A stretch of 64,000 nt of DNA from Ampelocalamus luodianensis (lineage: Eukaryota > Streptophyta > Magnoliopsida > Poales > Poaceae): assembly GCA_036346255.1 (NCBI GenBank), contig CM070617.1:23301080-23365079 (forward strand). The letters run 5' to 3'. Below, piece by piece: positions 35,324-47,280 of the stretch (position 1 is the first letter of the stretch; every line of letters begins with the position of its first letter). Below the pieces are notes generated by a model. That model was not told the DNA's origin and searched no databases. It was given only the letters and a program-made list of their open reading frames with translations. Both the position numbers and the translations under genes were made by a program.

Positions 35324-35832
35324 GAGAGCGGCAGAACGCTAGCACTCACTAGGGTTGCTATTGCCCCAAGCGATGTGGTGGGAGCCGCGAAGCGATCTGT
35401 GCCCTCAGTCCTTCAGCTCGTCGATCCAACGGACATGAAAGATGGTGAGAGGACGGACAACAACCAACTCCAATATTTAAGTAGTAGATATCTAGGTTTA
35501 GGGCTGTTGCTTTGTAGGTTAGTTGAATATCGGATGGGCGTGCTTCTCGGTGAATCGGGGTTTCTACACAGTTTTTTGAAAATGTCGCCTTGTGGTATAT
35601 TTCTGCTAAGAAGTAGCTCGAGGTGTCATGTATAATGTTTTTTTAGTTTAATTTTGGATTTTAAACATGCGATACTTTGGATCCATTCGGCATTTGCGGT
35701 GACTTTTGAGCACGTTTTTCTTCTTCTAGTTTTGTATATTACAGTTAGTTGCAAGCATCTTTTTTGGAGCTAATGCATAGTTGTAGTTGTGTAATTTGAA
35801 TTTCTACCTAGTCTCAAAACGAGAAAAGCAGT
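34291..35832. other. No gene; GC-rich region and (GT)n(GA)n tract
   Basis: Contains a candidate exon end at 34462 (minus strand, VAKTQKGYDPARQQQ), discussed under the CHCH-type exon. GC-rich frames at 34700-35350 overlap on both strands and lack motifs. A compound microsatellite of GT then GA units lies at about 35283-35325. The plus-strand frame 35192-35635 crosses it and is unlikely to be coding. Confidence 0.4.
35283..35325. repeat. Compound microsatellite (GT)n(GA)n
   Basis: About 12 GT units are followed by about 9 GA units without interruption. Confidence 0.9.
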
Positions 35833-35839
35833 AAAAAAA
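35833..35839 (-). terminator. Pol III terminator of tRNA-Lys
   Basis: Seven T residues on the minus strand immediately follow the tRNA discriminator base. This is a standard RNA polymerase III stop. Confidence 0.85.
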
Positions 35840-35912
35840 CGCCCACCGTGGGGCTCGAACCCACGACCACAAGGTTAAGAGCCTTGCGCTCTACCAACTG
35901 AGCTAGACGGGC
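35840..35912 (-). tRNA. tRNA-Lys (anticodon CTT)
   Basis: All four arms fold. The acceptor is GCCCGTC paired with GGTGGGC (one G-T pair), the D arm is GCTC/GAGC with loop AGTTGGTA, the anticodon arm is CAAGG/CCTTG with loop CTCTTAA (anticodon CTT, lysine), and the T arm is GTGGG/CCCAC with loop TTCGAGC. The discriminator is G at 35840. There is no intron and no encoded CCA, as expected for a nuclear gene. The internal A and B boxes are intact, and a T7 terminator follows, so it should be transcribed. Confidence 0.97.
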
Positions 35913-37315
35913 TTGCAAGTTGACAAAATAAATAATATTAAATGTGATAATGCTAGAAAAGCCGTTGCAGAAGGAGAGTATAATATTAAGTAGTTTCGGT
36001 AAAAAAAAAAAGAAACTTCAGATACTATTGGATTCCTTCATAAAATGCTAATTTGATTGAACAAGCAAGGACTTGAAAAATGAACAGAATATCCGTCGCC
36101 AACTATGCACGGCTACCTGCACGGTGACAGCTTGGAAAGAGAACAACGAAATATTGTAGTACTTGGCTTTCACCCTTGGACATATAGCATCTTCTGGAAG
36201 GAATTTGATGTCATTTAGCGCAAACTTGTGTAGCTGTGTGAAACTTCGAAGCAAGGAAAGACATCAATCCTAATCTCAAAAAAATGAAGGAAGGAAAGAG
36301 ATCAATCCGACCCCCGCAAGCAATTTTATTGGAAGGATCCGGAACCAAGGAAAGTGTGTTTATTTCGTTATTGTTGCCATTGAGGTTGTAGATTGTACTA
36401 CTACTTTATGTACTCCACGCGCCATATGACTAATTTCCACTGTATACATGTTGGAGTACCTGCACCATCACATTTTTTACACGTTAATATGACTCACAGA
36501 TAAAGTGACGATGTTTTTATGTACTGCAGAAACATGCACAACATATATTTTCCAATTCCAATTTACATCAAGCAAATGTATTAGCGTGAAGAACTAGTCC
36601 CCATCAAGTTAAGTAACGAGTCATTAGCGATCCGTTGGCGCCCCCTTTCACTCCCTTACCACCAACCACGGACCACCCATCACAGCCATCATAGATTCAT
36701 AGACGACCGTTTTCCCATCAGGGTCATAGGCGAGATCGCAAATTCGCAACGCATCTCTTCCCACACCCAACTGTCCACCACCCACGCGAGATAAGCAAGC
36801 TGACCCGACCAAACCCAAACGTGAGACCTTCCATTTCCACATCGTTCTATCCCGTGCAGCCGTGCTGCTGTCCCACCACCGGCCACACCCCAAACAGCAG
36901 ACCAGAAAAAGCCGAATCCCCGGTCAGCGACGGGCGGCACCAGCCGCCGAGCGCGCAACCAAACCCGCACGTCAAAAGCCCAAAAAACTTAACAAAATTC
37001 GAACGCGACCGGGGCCACCGCACCACCACGCGGCCACTAGCCCCTCTAGCCCGCACGCGCTCACGCGTCGGGCACATGCCGTGCGCCTCCTCCCCCTCCC
37101 CACTCCGCACAAGCTGCACAGCACCACGCCACCACCACCTCCTCCTCCTCCTCCACCTCCCTCTGTTTCTCTCGCCCTCCGCGTCGCCGCCCAAACGCGA
37201 TCGATCACGCGGGAGAAACCCTAGCTCCAGTGGAGGAGTGACTCTTAAGCCCAACTGCGAACCCGAGCGGTCCGCGGTTAAATATATTGGAAGGTTCCGG
37301 AGGGCGGAGGCTCAG
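35913..37315. other. Upstream region of the O-fucosyltransferase gene
   Basis: AT-rich to about 36600, then GC-rich and pyrimidine-rich with CCACCACCACCTCCTCCTCC runs before the start codon at 37316, as is typical for grass gene 5' leaders. Overlapping frames on both strands (36821-37432, 36847-37254) reflect the composition. No separate gene seen. Confidence 0.5.
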
Positions 37316-40300
37316 ATGCCGAACCACGCGTACAGCCGGCTGGGGAGCTTGGGCGGCGGCGGGGCGGGGCCCGGGAAGTGCCGTCGCCGCCTTCGTCGCC
37401 GCGTCGGGCGTGGGGAAGGAGGCCGTCGGTGAAGGGGGGGTCGGCGAGGGCGGGCGCCGTTGCCGGCGCCGGCGCGGGATGGGGCGGAGGCGTGGTGCGG
37501 AGGGCGGCGCGGGCGGTGCTCGCGGCGCTGCTGCGGCGGCAGGCGGTCTTCCTCTTCGCCCCGCTTCTGTACGTGGCGGCGATGCTGCTGTACATGGGCT
37601 CCATCTCTCTCGACAGCGTGCCCCGCATCATCTCGCGCCCGGCGCCCGGGTCGCTGTACCGCAGCCCGCAGCTCTACGCCCGCTTGCGCGCCGACATGGA
37701 CGCTGACAACGCCACCGACGCGGTGAGTGGCTCCCCCTGCTCGTCTCCGGCCCGGTCTATTGGACTGGGGGTTTATGTTTCTGATGAGAGTATTTGGCCG
37801 TTTTGGGTGATGAGCGAGTTTAGTGGATGCTCGGGTTGTCTTAAGTGTGGTGTTGGGTACTTGGATCATTGGATGTGTGCTAAGTTTCAGCGTATCTGCA
37901 GAGAAACTGAACTGTGTGGCTGTGTGGCGTGTGCTAGTGGTTGGTACTTGTTCAGATTATTTTAGTGTATGCTGATTAGGTCGGATTTGGGTTAGGTTTT
38001 CTTCCAGGTGCGGGAGAATTGCAATAGAATTATAAAAATATGTGTGACGCATCGGTTTAATTTATTTCTGAAGTTACTTTGTGCATGTGTGGGGTGGATG
38101 ACAGGGCAAACTAATGGTGTTTCACCAGTTGAAACCTACTTCAGATTCGTGGAGGTCCTAGAATATTAGTAAACTCTAAACTGGGATACAATGGTTAGCT
38201 TGGTCAGAATGAGATTATTGGAATTTGGGAATTTATCAGATTAGCTGCTGCGTGTGATACCATGTGTGGACGTTTTTACATATCGTCTATTGGGTTTGTA
38301 CATTGAATCACAAGCTATGATGTGTGTGTGTGTTTGTGTTTATGTGCTGCTTATTGGGATCTGGGAGTTTGTGCAGTACAGCTCATTTGTATTTCTGTTC
38401 ACTATTGTTATCAGTTGTAGCACATTCTTAAGTTCTTCCTTGATGAGCTGCCAAATTCAATATGGTTGAAAAACAAAGCAAGATTTTTAAGATGATGATA
38501 GGTAATTTTTTAATTCCAAATGCATGGAACTTGTGTATATCTGATGACCTTTCAACCCCTAAGCACCTGGTTTCTTAGTGGTAACTCAGGATTTACCCTT
38601 TGCTAAAGGGAAATGGACTAGGTCAGTAGCAGACAATAAGATATGCAACTGTTGTTACCTGCTGTAGCAATACTTTTGCTTTGACTCTCGGGAAGATGGA
38701 GTATGTGTTATCTTCACAAAGGGAGTATAAATAAAGATCACCGTGCCATCGTGGTATAATGTAGGGTTTAGTGACTGCTTTTTGTTACCCCTTGGGGATA
38801 CATGTATTTCCCTGTCCATTGGCCTTGATGTATTTGCTGACATTAGGTATCAGTAGTTTCAATGTGAACTAGTAGAGCTACATGTTCATGCTGTATGTTA
38901 TAGAAAATTAGTCTTTTGTTCTATTGGTTTGGGGATTTGTCATTTGCTTCATCCTGTGTTCCTATCTGTCTGTCTCCTCTTAAGTTCACATGTGTATTTT
39001 GCATAGATGTTATTATTCTCATATTGGTACATTTTTGTAGCTAGCAACTGTATGGCGACATGCTTACAAAGGTGGTGTTTGGCGACCTTGCATAAGCAAT
39101 AGCACCTATGGTATGTCATTCCTAATTTTCTTTTCTTGACCAATGAATTCACAAGTTCTGAATATTTGTTTATAGTTTTAATTTCGAATGCTGGTATTGT
39201 TCCTACTGATACAGCTTTGATGAATTCCAAAGAAGCTTAGCTTGTTTTTCTCCTCCACGTGTACAATTCAAAGTTTTCCGGTTTGCGGTAGAAAATATTA
39301 AAATTCTTCGGTGAACAGTTGCTAACATATGTATGTTGGTCAGAGATACATTTATATATGTAGATTGTAGAATAAAAAAACATGCCCAAAAAAGAAGTTT
39401 TATGGACATTTCCTATTATTTCTTCATAATAGCCTAATATGATAGATCCCATGCCTACTTGTGTATCTATCTCCAAGTGCACAGAAATAATTGGCTTTGG
39501 TTACATCTTCTCAGTAGAGCTCTTTTCACACACACATAAATAACAAAGAAAATTACTCACTAATGACTTCTGTATTATAATTATATGCAAAAAAAATGTC
39601 AGGACTGTTAAGGGTATTAGTAATATATATCAAGGGTACTTGTGGTATTTCCTAGTGTTCTAGGGTTTAGTCTTGTGTGTGTCCCATGTACTCTATATAT
39701 TAGCCCCTTTCAGACGAATGGCTCCCTCTCGATGACCATGAGATCCTCCTCGGTGCGCCACCATTGTTGAAACCCCCATCCACCTCGATGTAGACAACAG
39801 GGAGCTCCCTCTCACCGGCCTTCCTCCCACCAGTGAACCTCACAACAGAAAAGCCGCCACCAGGAAGCCTCCAAATCGTCAACCCCACAGTCTCCTCCTC
39901 GCTCCCGGTACCAGCATTGCTCTCGTGGTCGTGGGCTCCTAAGTCGCTCAACAGAGGCTGTTTGGATGCTTTGGAATTAAATCTTGGAATTTGACCCCAA
40001 TTCCACTAGATTTGGGTATAACTAGGAGCCAGACCATCACAATTTGGACACATATACCTCTGATTTGGGTGGAATACATCCATGTAAACATCCCAACTGA
40101 TACCTGACTCCTCATCCACCATTGCCGCCTAACTCCAGCCACTCCCGTCGTCGACCGCCGCCGGTGAACTCCCGAAGCTGGCTCAGCGTAGCGACCAGAT
40201 TGGTCACCACTTTCTCTATGTGAGCTTTGAACCGCCGCAGTTGTCGCCTCCATCTTCTTCCTCGAGTCTGGCAAACTCCCGCTGCCGACGAGCTCCTGCC

Positions 40301-41374
40301 CCTGGGTTGCCATTGTGATCAGATTCGTCGCCGCTTTCTCGACACGAGTTCCCTCAATCGCCGCCTCCACCTTCTTCCTCGAGTCCGGCGAACTCCCGCT
40401 GTTGACCATCGCTGACAAGCTCCCGCCATCGGGTCACCATTGCGATCGAATCTGTCGCTGCTGGCTCAATGTGAGCTCCCTCAACCGCCGCAGTTGTCAC
40501 CTCCATCGTCTTCTTGAGTCCAGTGAAATCCCACCGTCGATTGCCACAGGCTCGCCGACCAGATATTCGTTGCTGCTCGCGGTGAGCTCCCTCAACTGTT
40601 GTTAGCTTGACACTAACTCCCGCTGCTGGCTTCTTCCCACACCGGCTTCTTCCACAACTCCAACAGACTGCCTTGACTCCGGCCGCCGCCTCCACCACCT
40701 CGTCTTTGGTCGCCGGTGTAGATCTATTTCCTATGACCACCTTCATGCTCTTGCATAGCCTCTTGCATAGTGTTGGACAATTCCTAGGTATGGCAACAAA
40801 ACATTATTTGGATTTGAATTTGGTTCGATTCCATTTTAAAAAGTCTTAAGTCATCCAAACAATAGAATTGGATTCATATACCAATTCCATTTCAACACAA
40901 AATTGAATTAAGTTTCAATTCCGTTGACCCAATTCAAATCCAAGAACCAAACAGACCATTAGTGTATTTGACATATTTGGCTGTACTATATGTATTACTC
41001 AATTTTGGTTATTTTAGAATAACACAGATTGCCATTTCACATGATGCACTTTTATCTTGAAGGAAGTATATAACAATATTTTGTTACTTCTGGTAGGTTT
41101 GCCTGAATCAAATGGCTACATATATGTGGAGGCTAATGGTGGTTTGAATCAGCAAAGAACATCGGTAGTTACCTTCCATCAGTGGTTCTTCATGAGAATA
41201 CCATTTTGTGTTTATCACATTGTTATTTTTTTTCTATGTATTGTGAGTTGCTCACTAATATTTCCTTAAAAAAATGTTTTGCAGATATGCAACGCAGTTG
41301 CAGTTGCTGGTTTTCTGAATGCAACTCTTATAATCCCAAACTTCCACTATCACAGCATTTGGAGGGATCCTAGG

Positions 41375-41409
<35 letters not shown>

Positions 41410-43866
41410 TGGGGGGGGGGGGGGGCGCACATATGCGTGATGACCTTGTTTGATGCTAATGCACGAGAATATGTTTCAGTTTTGGAAGACCCCTTAGCAG
41501 AATGCTTCTATGCCATTGTGATCCTTAATTTTGCTACTGAGTTTCTCTGCGCCCTACCATTATCTGTATATACTATATACTCTTCTTTGTATCACAACCT
41601 TGGATTAGGCTTGACAATGTTGAATACTTGAATTCATCATCGTTGATAGTTTTGTTCTAAACAACCAGAATTACACTGCATTAACTCTACCTTTACCATT
41701 CTCTTCCGATACATACAAGTTGATAAAGAACCACTTGTATGCTATAATGGCATTTGATTGTGCAAGATTTTCACATAAAAATCTCAAATTGTTAGCTGGA
41801 AGACCATTGTACACATGTTGGCCATTTTATAATTTATAACATTGTGACCGTGTGTGTTTCATACGTCAGCCTTTTGTTTACCTATGCACAACTTCAAGTT
41901 TCTGGTGGTTATGAAAAATAAATCCATCATTCTTTTCCACCAACATGCCAATTGACAAAAAATCTCTGGGGCTGTTTGGATGAGGGCATTCGTCCCCCAA
42001 AAAATCCCTCCTATCCAAACAGGCCCTCACAGCCTCACTTATCTATGCTAGAAGGTTTTGCTTGCAATAGCAAAAGTGAAGCTACTAACATTTCTTTTTT
42101 GATACAGCAAATTTAGTGATATTTATGATGAGGATCACTTTGTCCAACGTTTGAAAAATGATGTCCGAGTGGTTGACAAGGTGCCTGAGTTCATAATGGA
42201 GCGGTTTGGTCACAATTTGAGTAATGTATTTAATTTCAAGATAAAGGCTTGGTCTCCTATCCAATACTACAAGGATGTTGTCCTTCCTAAGTTGGTCGAA
42301 GAAAGGTAGGTTAAAGCCAATTTGGTTTAGAAAATATTATTAAGTTCAATTGTTATCTGACCTTTTTATACTATTGTCTGTAAATTATAGGCTCATAAGG
42401 ATATCACCTTTTGCAAACAGACTGTCATTTGATGCTCCGCCTGCTGTTCAACGACTGAGATGTCTGGCTAATTTTGAAGCCTTAAAATTTTCTAAACCAA
42501 TCACAACTCTATCTGACACTTTAATTTCTCGAATGAGAGAAAAAAGTGCTGAAAACAATGGGAAATATGTAGCGGTGCATCTCCGTTTTGAAGAGGTTGG
42601 TTTTCTTCTATAAAAGATTTGTGCTTCATATTTCTTAGTGTCTGTTATTTGTGAAACGACAAAACTTCCAAAGGGTGTAGAGGAACTACCAGGACGTTTC
42701 AGATACTGCTGGGCCCTGGTTGTTATCAAAATAATGGGAAACCGGTCCATTCTTCTGTTTGTATTCCACTTCTCAAATATGGGCAGGCCCATGGTTATCA
42801 GACAAGAGAACTGTTATTTTGCAGGATATGGTTGCCTTCTCTTGTTGTGTCTTTGATGGTGGTGATGCGGAGAAAAAGGAATTGGATGAGGCCAGGGAAA
42901 GAGGTTGGAGAGGGAAGTTTACTAGGCCAGGACGTGTAATAAGGCCTGGAGCAATAAGGATGAATGGGAAATGTCCACTTACACCTTTGGAGGTATTCCA
43001 GTATCTAAATATTGGTGTTACTGCTTTCAAAGAAGCTTCAGAAATTTTATTCTCAAGTGAATACAAATTATATTCCCAGCATGTTTACACTGATCTCATC
43101 AACAGGCATTGCTGAAGAATTTTGTCCCAGAGGTTTACATGTGTATGTTATATGGTTTTTAGGTTGGATTAATGCTTCGCGGAATGGGTTTCAGCAATAA
43201 CACTGCAATCTATTTGGCTTCTGGAAGGATATATAAAGCAGAAAAGAACATGGCTCCTCTCCTTGAAATGTTCCCTCTCTTACAGACAAAAGAAACATTG
43301 GCATCAGATGAAGAACTTGCTCCACTCAAGGTATATATGAATGATGGCGTTATTTTTTTTACTGAATTTTGAAGTATATTACTCTAACATAATGCATGTC
43401 TGCCAGAACTTCTCCTCAAGGATGGCAGCTATTGACTACAGTGTCTGTGTTCATAGCGAGGTTTTCGTGACTACTCAAGGTGGAAATTTTCCTCATTTCC
43501 TTATTGGTCATAGGAGATACTTGTATGGTGGGCATTCGAAGACAATTAAGCCTGATAAAAGAAGATTTGCCATACTTTTTGATAGTCCACGTATCGGGTA
43601 TGCCATTACTGTGGTGTTTAGTTACCTTTTGGCTCCGATACAATTCTTCATTTTTAAAATCATGAATTTTCATTTTGTTAAAATTGTACTTTCCTTTGTG
43701 CAGATGGAAGTCATTGAAACGTCAGTTGCTCAATATGAGGGCACACAGTGATGCCAAGGGCATTGAAATGAAAAGAGCAAATGAATCTATATACACCTTC
43801 CCATGCCCTGACTGCATGTGCCGTTCAAATAAATCAGAACCCTCCAAATCCATTCAGGCTAGATAG
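37316..43866 (+). CDS. O-fucosyltransferase family protein (GT65-like), frameshift in exon 1
   Basis: Ten exons with GT-AG borders and matching phases: 37316-37722, 39041-39110, 41097-41164, 41285-41373, 42108-42305, 42391-42595, 42825-42992, 43163-43330, 43407-43597, 43704-43866. The protein is a type II membrane protein, expected in the Golgi: a basic arginine-rich tail, a hydrophobic segment (FLFAPLLYVAAMLLYMG), then the plant O-FucT domain (PF10250). Family signatures are VEANGGLNQQRTS, NFHYHSIWRDP, the HLRFEEDMVAFSCC motif split over exons 6 and 7, TQGGNFPHFLIGHRRY and GGHSKTIKPDKRRFA. Proteins of this family transfer fucose or act in cell-wall and adhesion processes; the exact substrate is unknown. 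Without the frameshift the length would be about 575 residues, normal for the family. The N-terminal start MPNHAYSRLGS is in a different frame from the rest of exon 1. Confidence 0.88.
39605..39950. repeat. LTR-like fragment in intron 2
   Basis: TGTTAAGGGTATTAGTAATA begins a stretch ending in a TATA-like TCTATATATTAG near 39695, reminiscent of a plant Copia LTR. The following part encodes a short minus-strand frame (39700-39951) of unknown origin. No second LTR or duplication was found. Confidence 0.3.
39956..40958. mobile_element. Candidate non-autonomous DNA transposon in intron 2
   Basis: The ends are GGCTGTTTGGATGC and, on the other side, AACCAAACAGACC, inverted repeats of about 12 bases with mismatches. 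Just inside lie AATTCCA and GGAATT words that are also inverted. The centre contains a tandem repeat (40162-40600). There is no transposase motif and no clear target duplication. Confidence 0.45.
40162..40600. repeat. Minisatellite, 3-4 copies of about 117-136 bp
   Basis: The word CTTCTTCCTCGAGTC recurs at 40254 and 40371 and in altered form near 40510, with GAACTCCCGCTG and GTGATCAGATTCGTCG words between. On the minus strand a copy reads SLPDSRKKMEATTAAV, so the unit is partly in frame over about 39 residues. It probably belongs to the surrounding transposon. Confidence 0.7.
41375..41425. repeat. Compound microsatellite at the exon 4 splice donor
   Basis: Starting one base inside intron 4, (TC)n runs to 41397, then (GT)n, then 15 consecutive G (41411-41425). 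The donor dinucleotide GT at 41374-41375 is directly followed by CTCTCT. Confidence 0.9.
41968..42026. mobile_element. 59-bp palindromic MITE remnant in intron 4
   Basis: GGGGCTGTTTGGATGAGGG at the left pairs with CCCTCCTATCCAAACAGGCCC at the right. The shared core CTGTTTGGAT also occurs at the ends of the 39956-40958 element. It is too short to carry anything but its own ends. Confidence 0.55.
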
Positions 43867-45523
43867 CATCTAGTATTCTTGACTTGTTTGACTGACCCTG
43901 ATTCTTTTTGGCATCATAGTATAGTATGCTCATTCTTTGCGTGCCGTCTGGTGGTGTGAAGTTCTGTCTTCAAGCACCCCTGCTGCAGCGTTGCTCATCT
44001 ATCCCATTGTCCCCATGGTGGCTTTTGCAGAGACATACCAGGTTCTTTTCATCTAAGCTAATCGTGGGGCTAACAATACACTGATCTTAAACCATTTATA
44101 GGGCTATTCCTTGACAATGTAGTGCCAGTCCGCTTGGTGTAGCAGTAGTTCCCTTGTACATTGCTCAGCTAGGAAGCAATCGTTGTATACGAATTCTGAA
44201 GCAAAGACAGACATTGTCTATTTTGTTCTAATTTATTGATCATTTTATCTGAAGTTGGCCCCTTTGTCTCAATGTATTATCTTTCCTTTGGAGTGCTACT
44301 ATTTAGGGTATATTATTGTATTTAGGGAGGGTTGTCTTCTTTGCTGTAACTTTTTTTGTTTGCGAGGTTCTTTGCTGTAACTTGGTTGCACACTTGCAAA
44401 TTATTATCAGTTCTGATATAGAAACGGCCAAAAGGTAAATTCTACTTTCAGCTTCTGATTCATGTCGCAAAGGTAGAAAAATCCTTTCAAGTTACATATT
44501 TGTTTTCATTTCTTTGTGTTTGTTGAGTTAGTGTTTTTTATGTCGAAAACGAAAGCACTGAACCGCAGTAATGCAAAGCAGGTTTCGTCATCGAGGCCGG
44601 TCACACGCCAGATTTGCGGTGGTTTTCTGATGGAGCTGTACTCCGCTCGCATCATCCCGTTAAACGACAGCGCCTGTGAAAGGAAGCTGGTGAGTTGTGA
44701 ATTATTTTTGCTCCCGTGAAATCTCTTGACGGATTTAGATTCGCATTTGCTCGTTCTTTCTTTCAGTTATCCATTTTTTTTTTGGGCAATTCCAGGTGCC
44801 TATTGCTACTGGATCAAGGCTTCTCAAACAGGCCTCAACGTACTCTGTTATCTGAGTGGTCCGGAAGACGACACCTCACGAGGGAGAGTTTGGCCAGCTT
44901 GGTGTTTTGGTAATATTAAATGCAAGACGCTGCACTTTCACCCAAACAAAAGTAACCACTGCTGCTTTACTTAGTTTACTACCCTTAGTATTCACGTGCC
45001 CAATTTCGTCTATCCATGACCCTCTCCTGCCACACACCGCAGAGTAAACAATTATAACATCATCTAGATATCGATCAAACCGACGGCAGCGTTAAACACG
45101 ATTTTTTCTAGCTTGTATCAACGGATCTTAAAACTTGATGGTAAGTGAAGGTGTATAGTACTACTACTGGTCCGTAGTTTGGTGGGCAGAATGACGACTC
45201 AATCGGCACCATTCTGCCGAATAGGACCAAGGCACACGTGACGCCGACCGACGTATCATGGTACAAACTTTGCAAGAGTGCCCTGGGAGACGGGGGGAGC
45301 TGGCGTAGCCGCAAGAGCCCAAGCCACCCACACTCCCACTGCCATTGATTCGCCCCCAAAAACCCATTCCAACAACAAACGCCCGTGAGACCACCAAACA
45401 GGAAAGAAAAAAGAACTCAAAATATTCCCCCCTCATCACCCGTCTCCCCCACCCCTCTTCACTCCTCGGCCATCTTCTATCTTCTCCCCACTCCCCACTC
45501 CAGTCTACGACGTCAGTGCCGAG
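43867..45523. other. 3' flank of O-fucosyltransferase gene; FLA4 promoter side
   Basis: The first few hundred bases should be 3' untranslated sequence. A moderately GC-rich patch at 44530-44900 has short frames without motifs. The 100 bases before 45524 are pyrimidine-rich (CCCCCTCATCACCCG and similar), as expected of a grass 5' leader. No separate gene is recognised. Confidence 0.5.
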
Positions 45524-46789
45524 ATGGGGAGAGGTGCCCCTCCCGTTTCACGCCTCGCGCCGCTCGGGGTGCTGGTCCTGCTCGCCGCGCTGTCGTCCCC
45601 CGCGGCCGGGGTCAACGTGACGGCCGTGCTCGCGGCGTTCCCCAACCTCGCCGACTTCACGCGGCTTCTGGCGTCCAGCCCGGTGGCTGGCGAGCTGGCC
45701 GGGCGGTCGTCGCTGACGCTGCTGGCCGTGCCGAACGCCAACCTGCCACGTTCGCCCTCCGCATTCGCCGCGGCCTCCGGCGCCGACCTCGCCGACGTGC
45801 TGCGGTACCACGTCCTCCTCGAGTACCTCTCCCCGTCCGACCTCGCCCGCCTCCCCGCCTCCGGGAAGCTCGTGACGACGCTCTTGCAGACCACCGGCCG
45901 CGCACCCTCCGACCTTGGAGCCGTCAACCTCACTGTTGAGGGCAATTCCACCGTCGTCGTCCGGTCGCCGGCGCCGTTCCCGGGGTCGAACGCCACCCTA
46001 CTCGGCGCCGTCACCGCAGTGCCGTACAACCTCAGCGTTCTCGCGGTGGGCGGCCTCATCGTCCCCTCCGGGTTCGACCTCGCGGCCTCCGAGAGCCGCC
46101 CGCCCCCCGCCGTCAACATCACCCGCGTCCTCGCCGACGCGCGGGGATTCAACGTGGCCGCCTCCATGCTGGAGGCCTCCGGCGTTGCGGACGACTTCGA
46201 GGCCGACGAGCGCGGCGCCGGCATTACCGTCTTCGTCCCCACCGACGACGCCTTCGCCGGACTCCCCGCCACCGACCGCCTCCAGTCCCTCCCCGCCGAC
46301 CTCAAGGCCGTCGTGCTGCGCTTTCACGTGCTGCACTCCTACTACCCGCTCGGCTCCCTCGAGTCCATCGTGAACCCCGTCCAGCCCACTCTCGCAACCG
46401 AGTGCACCGAGGCCGGCCGCTTCACGCTAAACATCACACGCGCCAACGGCTCCGTCGCCATCGACACCGGCGTCGTGCAGGCGTCGATCACCCGCACGGT
46501 ATTCGACCAAAATCCCGTGGCGGTCTTCGCCGTCTCCAAGGTCCTACTACCCAAGGAAATGTTCGGCCGGGGCGATGCCGATAGCATTGCCACTGCGCCG
46601 CCTCCGGCCGCGATGGCGCCGGACGTCGCCGAGAACGTGCAGACCCCGCCAACGAGGCTGTCGTCGCCGCCGGCCCCGCGCGGCGCGGATAGCAAGTCGT
46701 CCTCGGCATCGGCAAAGGGGGCCAATTGGTGGTGTATAGGATTGGTGTACCTACAGCTGCATCTGTTACTTCTACTACCTCTGGTATGA
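45524..46789 (+). CDS. FLA4: Fasciclin-like arabinogalactan protein, FLA4/SOS5 type
   Basis: A single-exon frame of 421 residues. A signal peptide (residues 1-29, ending SSPAAG) is followed by a first FAS1 domain (about 30-175) and a second (about 195-350) with GAGITVFVPTDDAFAGLP and VLRFHVLHSYYPLGSLESI. Next comes a Pro/Ala/Ser-rich arabinogalactan-type region (about 356-400), and the end is hydrophobic (YLQLHLLLLLPLV), the signal for a GPI anchor. Several N-glycosylation sites (NVT, NLT, NST, NAT, NIT) are present. NPVQPTLATE and FDQNPVAVFAVSKVLLPKE match what I remember of Arabidopsis FLA4/SOS5, which acts at the root-cell wall in salt tolerance and cellulose/pectin organisation. The start codon context is GAGATGG. 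Frames on the opposite strand (45505-46305) are composition shadows. Confidence 0.93.
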   Translation: MGRGAPPVSRLAPLGVLVLLAALSSPAAGVNVTAVLAAFPNLADFTRLLASSPVAGELAGRSSLTLLAVPNANLPRSPSAFAAASGADLADVLRYHVLLEYLSPSDLARLPASGKLVTTLLQTTGRAPSDLGAVNLTVEGNSTVVVRSPAPFPGSNATLLGAVTAVPYNLSVLAVGGLIVPSGFDLAASESRPPPAVNITRVLADARGFNVAASMLEASGVADDFEADERGAGITVFVPTDDAFAGLPATDRLQSLPADLKAVVLRFHVLHSYYPLGSLESIVNPVQPTLATECTEAGRFTLNITRANGSVAIDTGVVQASITRTVFDQNPVAVFAVSKVLLPKEMFGRGDADSIATAPPPAAMAPDVAENVQTPPTRLSSPPAPRGADSKSSSASAKGANWWCIGLVYLQLHLLLLLPLV

Positions 46790-47280
46790 GATCCAGGTGG
46801 TACTCGTTGCTCGCTTCCTTGTGTTAAAATTTTCTTCTTTTACTGTTTCCCCCCGTTTTTGGATCCGAATATGTACACCGGGAATGGGTTGGGGAGAGAA
46901 TTCCGTAGAGGCAAAGTAGTAGCAAATTTTTTTAGTTTCTTCACTTGATTAGTTTCAAGGGAAATAATATCATGTGTACAAATCTATGCATTCCTTCTGT
47001 TCCAAGATGAACAACATGTTTAGAGCTTCTTCCCTTCTGTTCTATTTGTGTTTGAACCGAACTTAGAAGTCCAAATGGGGTCGGCATTGTGGGGGAATTA
47101 GCATGGGGATTAGGATACGAGGGCGTGGATTGGGTGTTTTGTTTATCTGGGACTCGGAGGTGGGGTTCCATGGCGGTGAGTAGATAGATCGATAGATAGC
47201 TGGGTGGTGAGCGTGAGTGAGTGGGAATGAGCTGGCTTGCTGAGGACGCGGCCTGGCCGTCAACTCGTTGGGTATCTTCA

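Noticed and set aside
37287..37726. Other long frames over O-fucosyltransferase exon 1
   Set aside because: They do not continue into the downstream exons or carry the membrane anchor.
45505..46725. Minus-strand and shifted frames over FLA4
   Set aside because: Long only because of the high GC of FLA4. The plus-strand frame has signal peptide, FAS1 domains and GPI signal.
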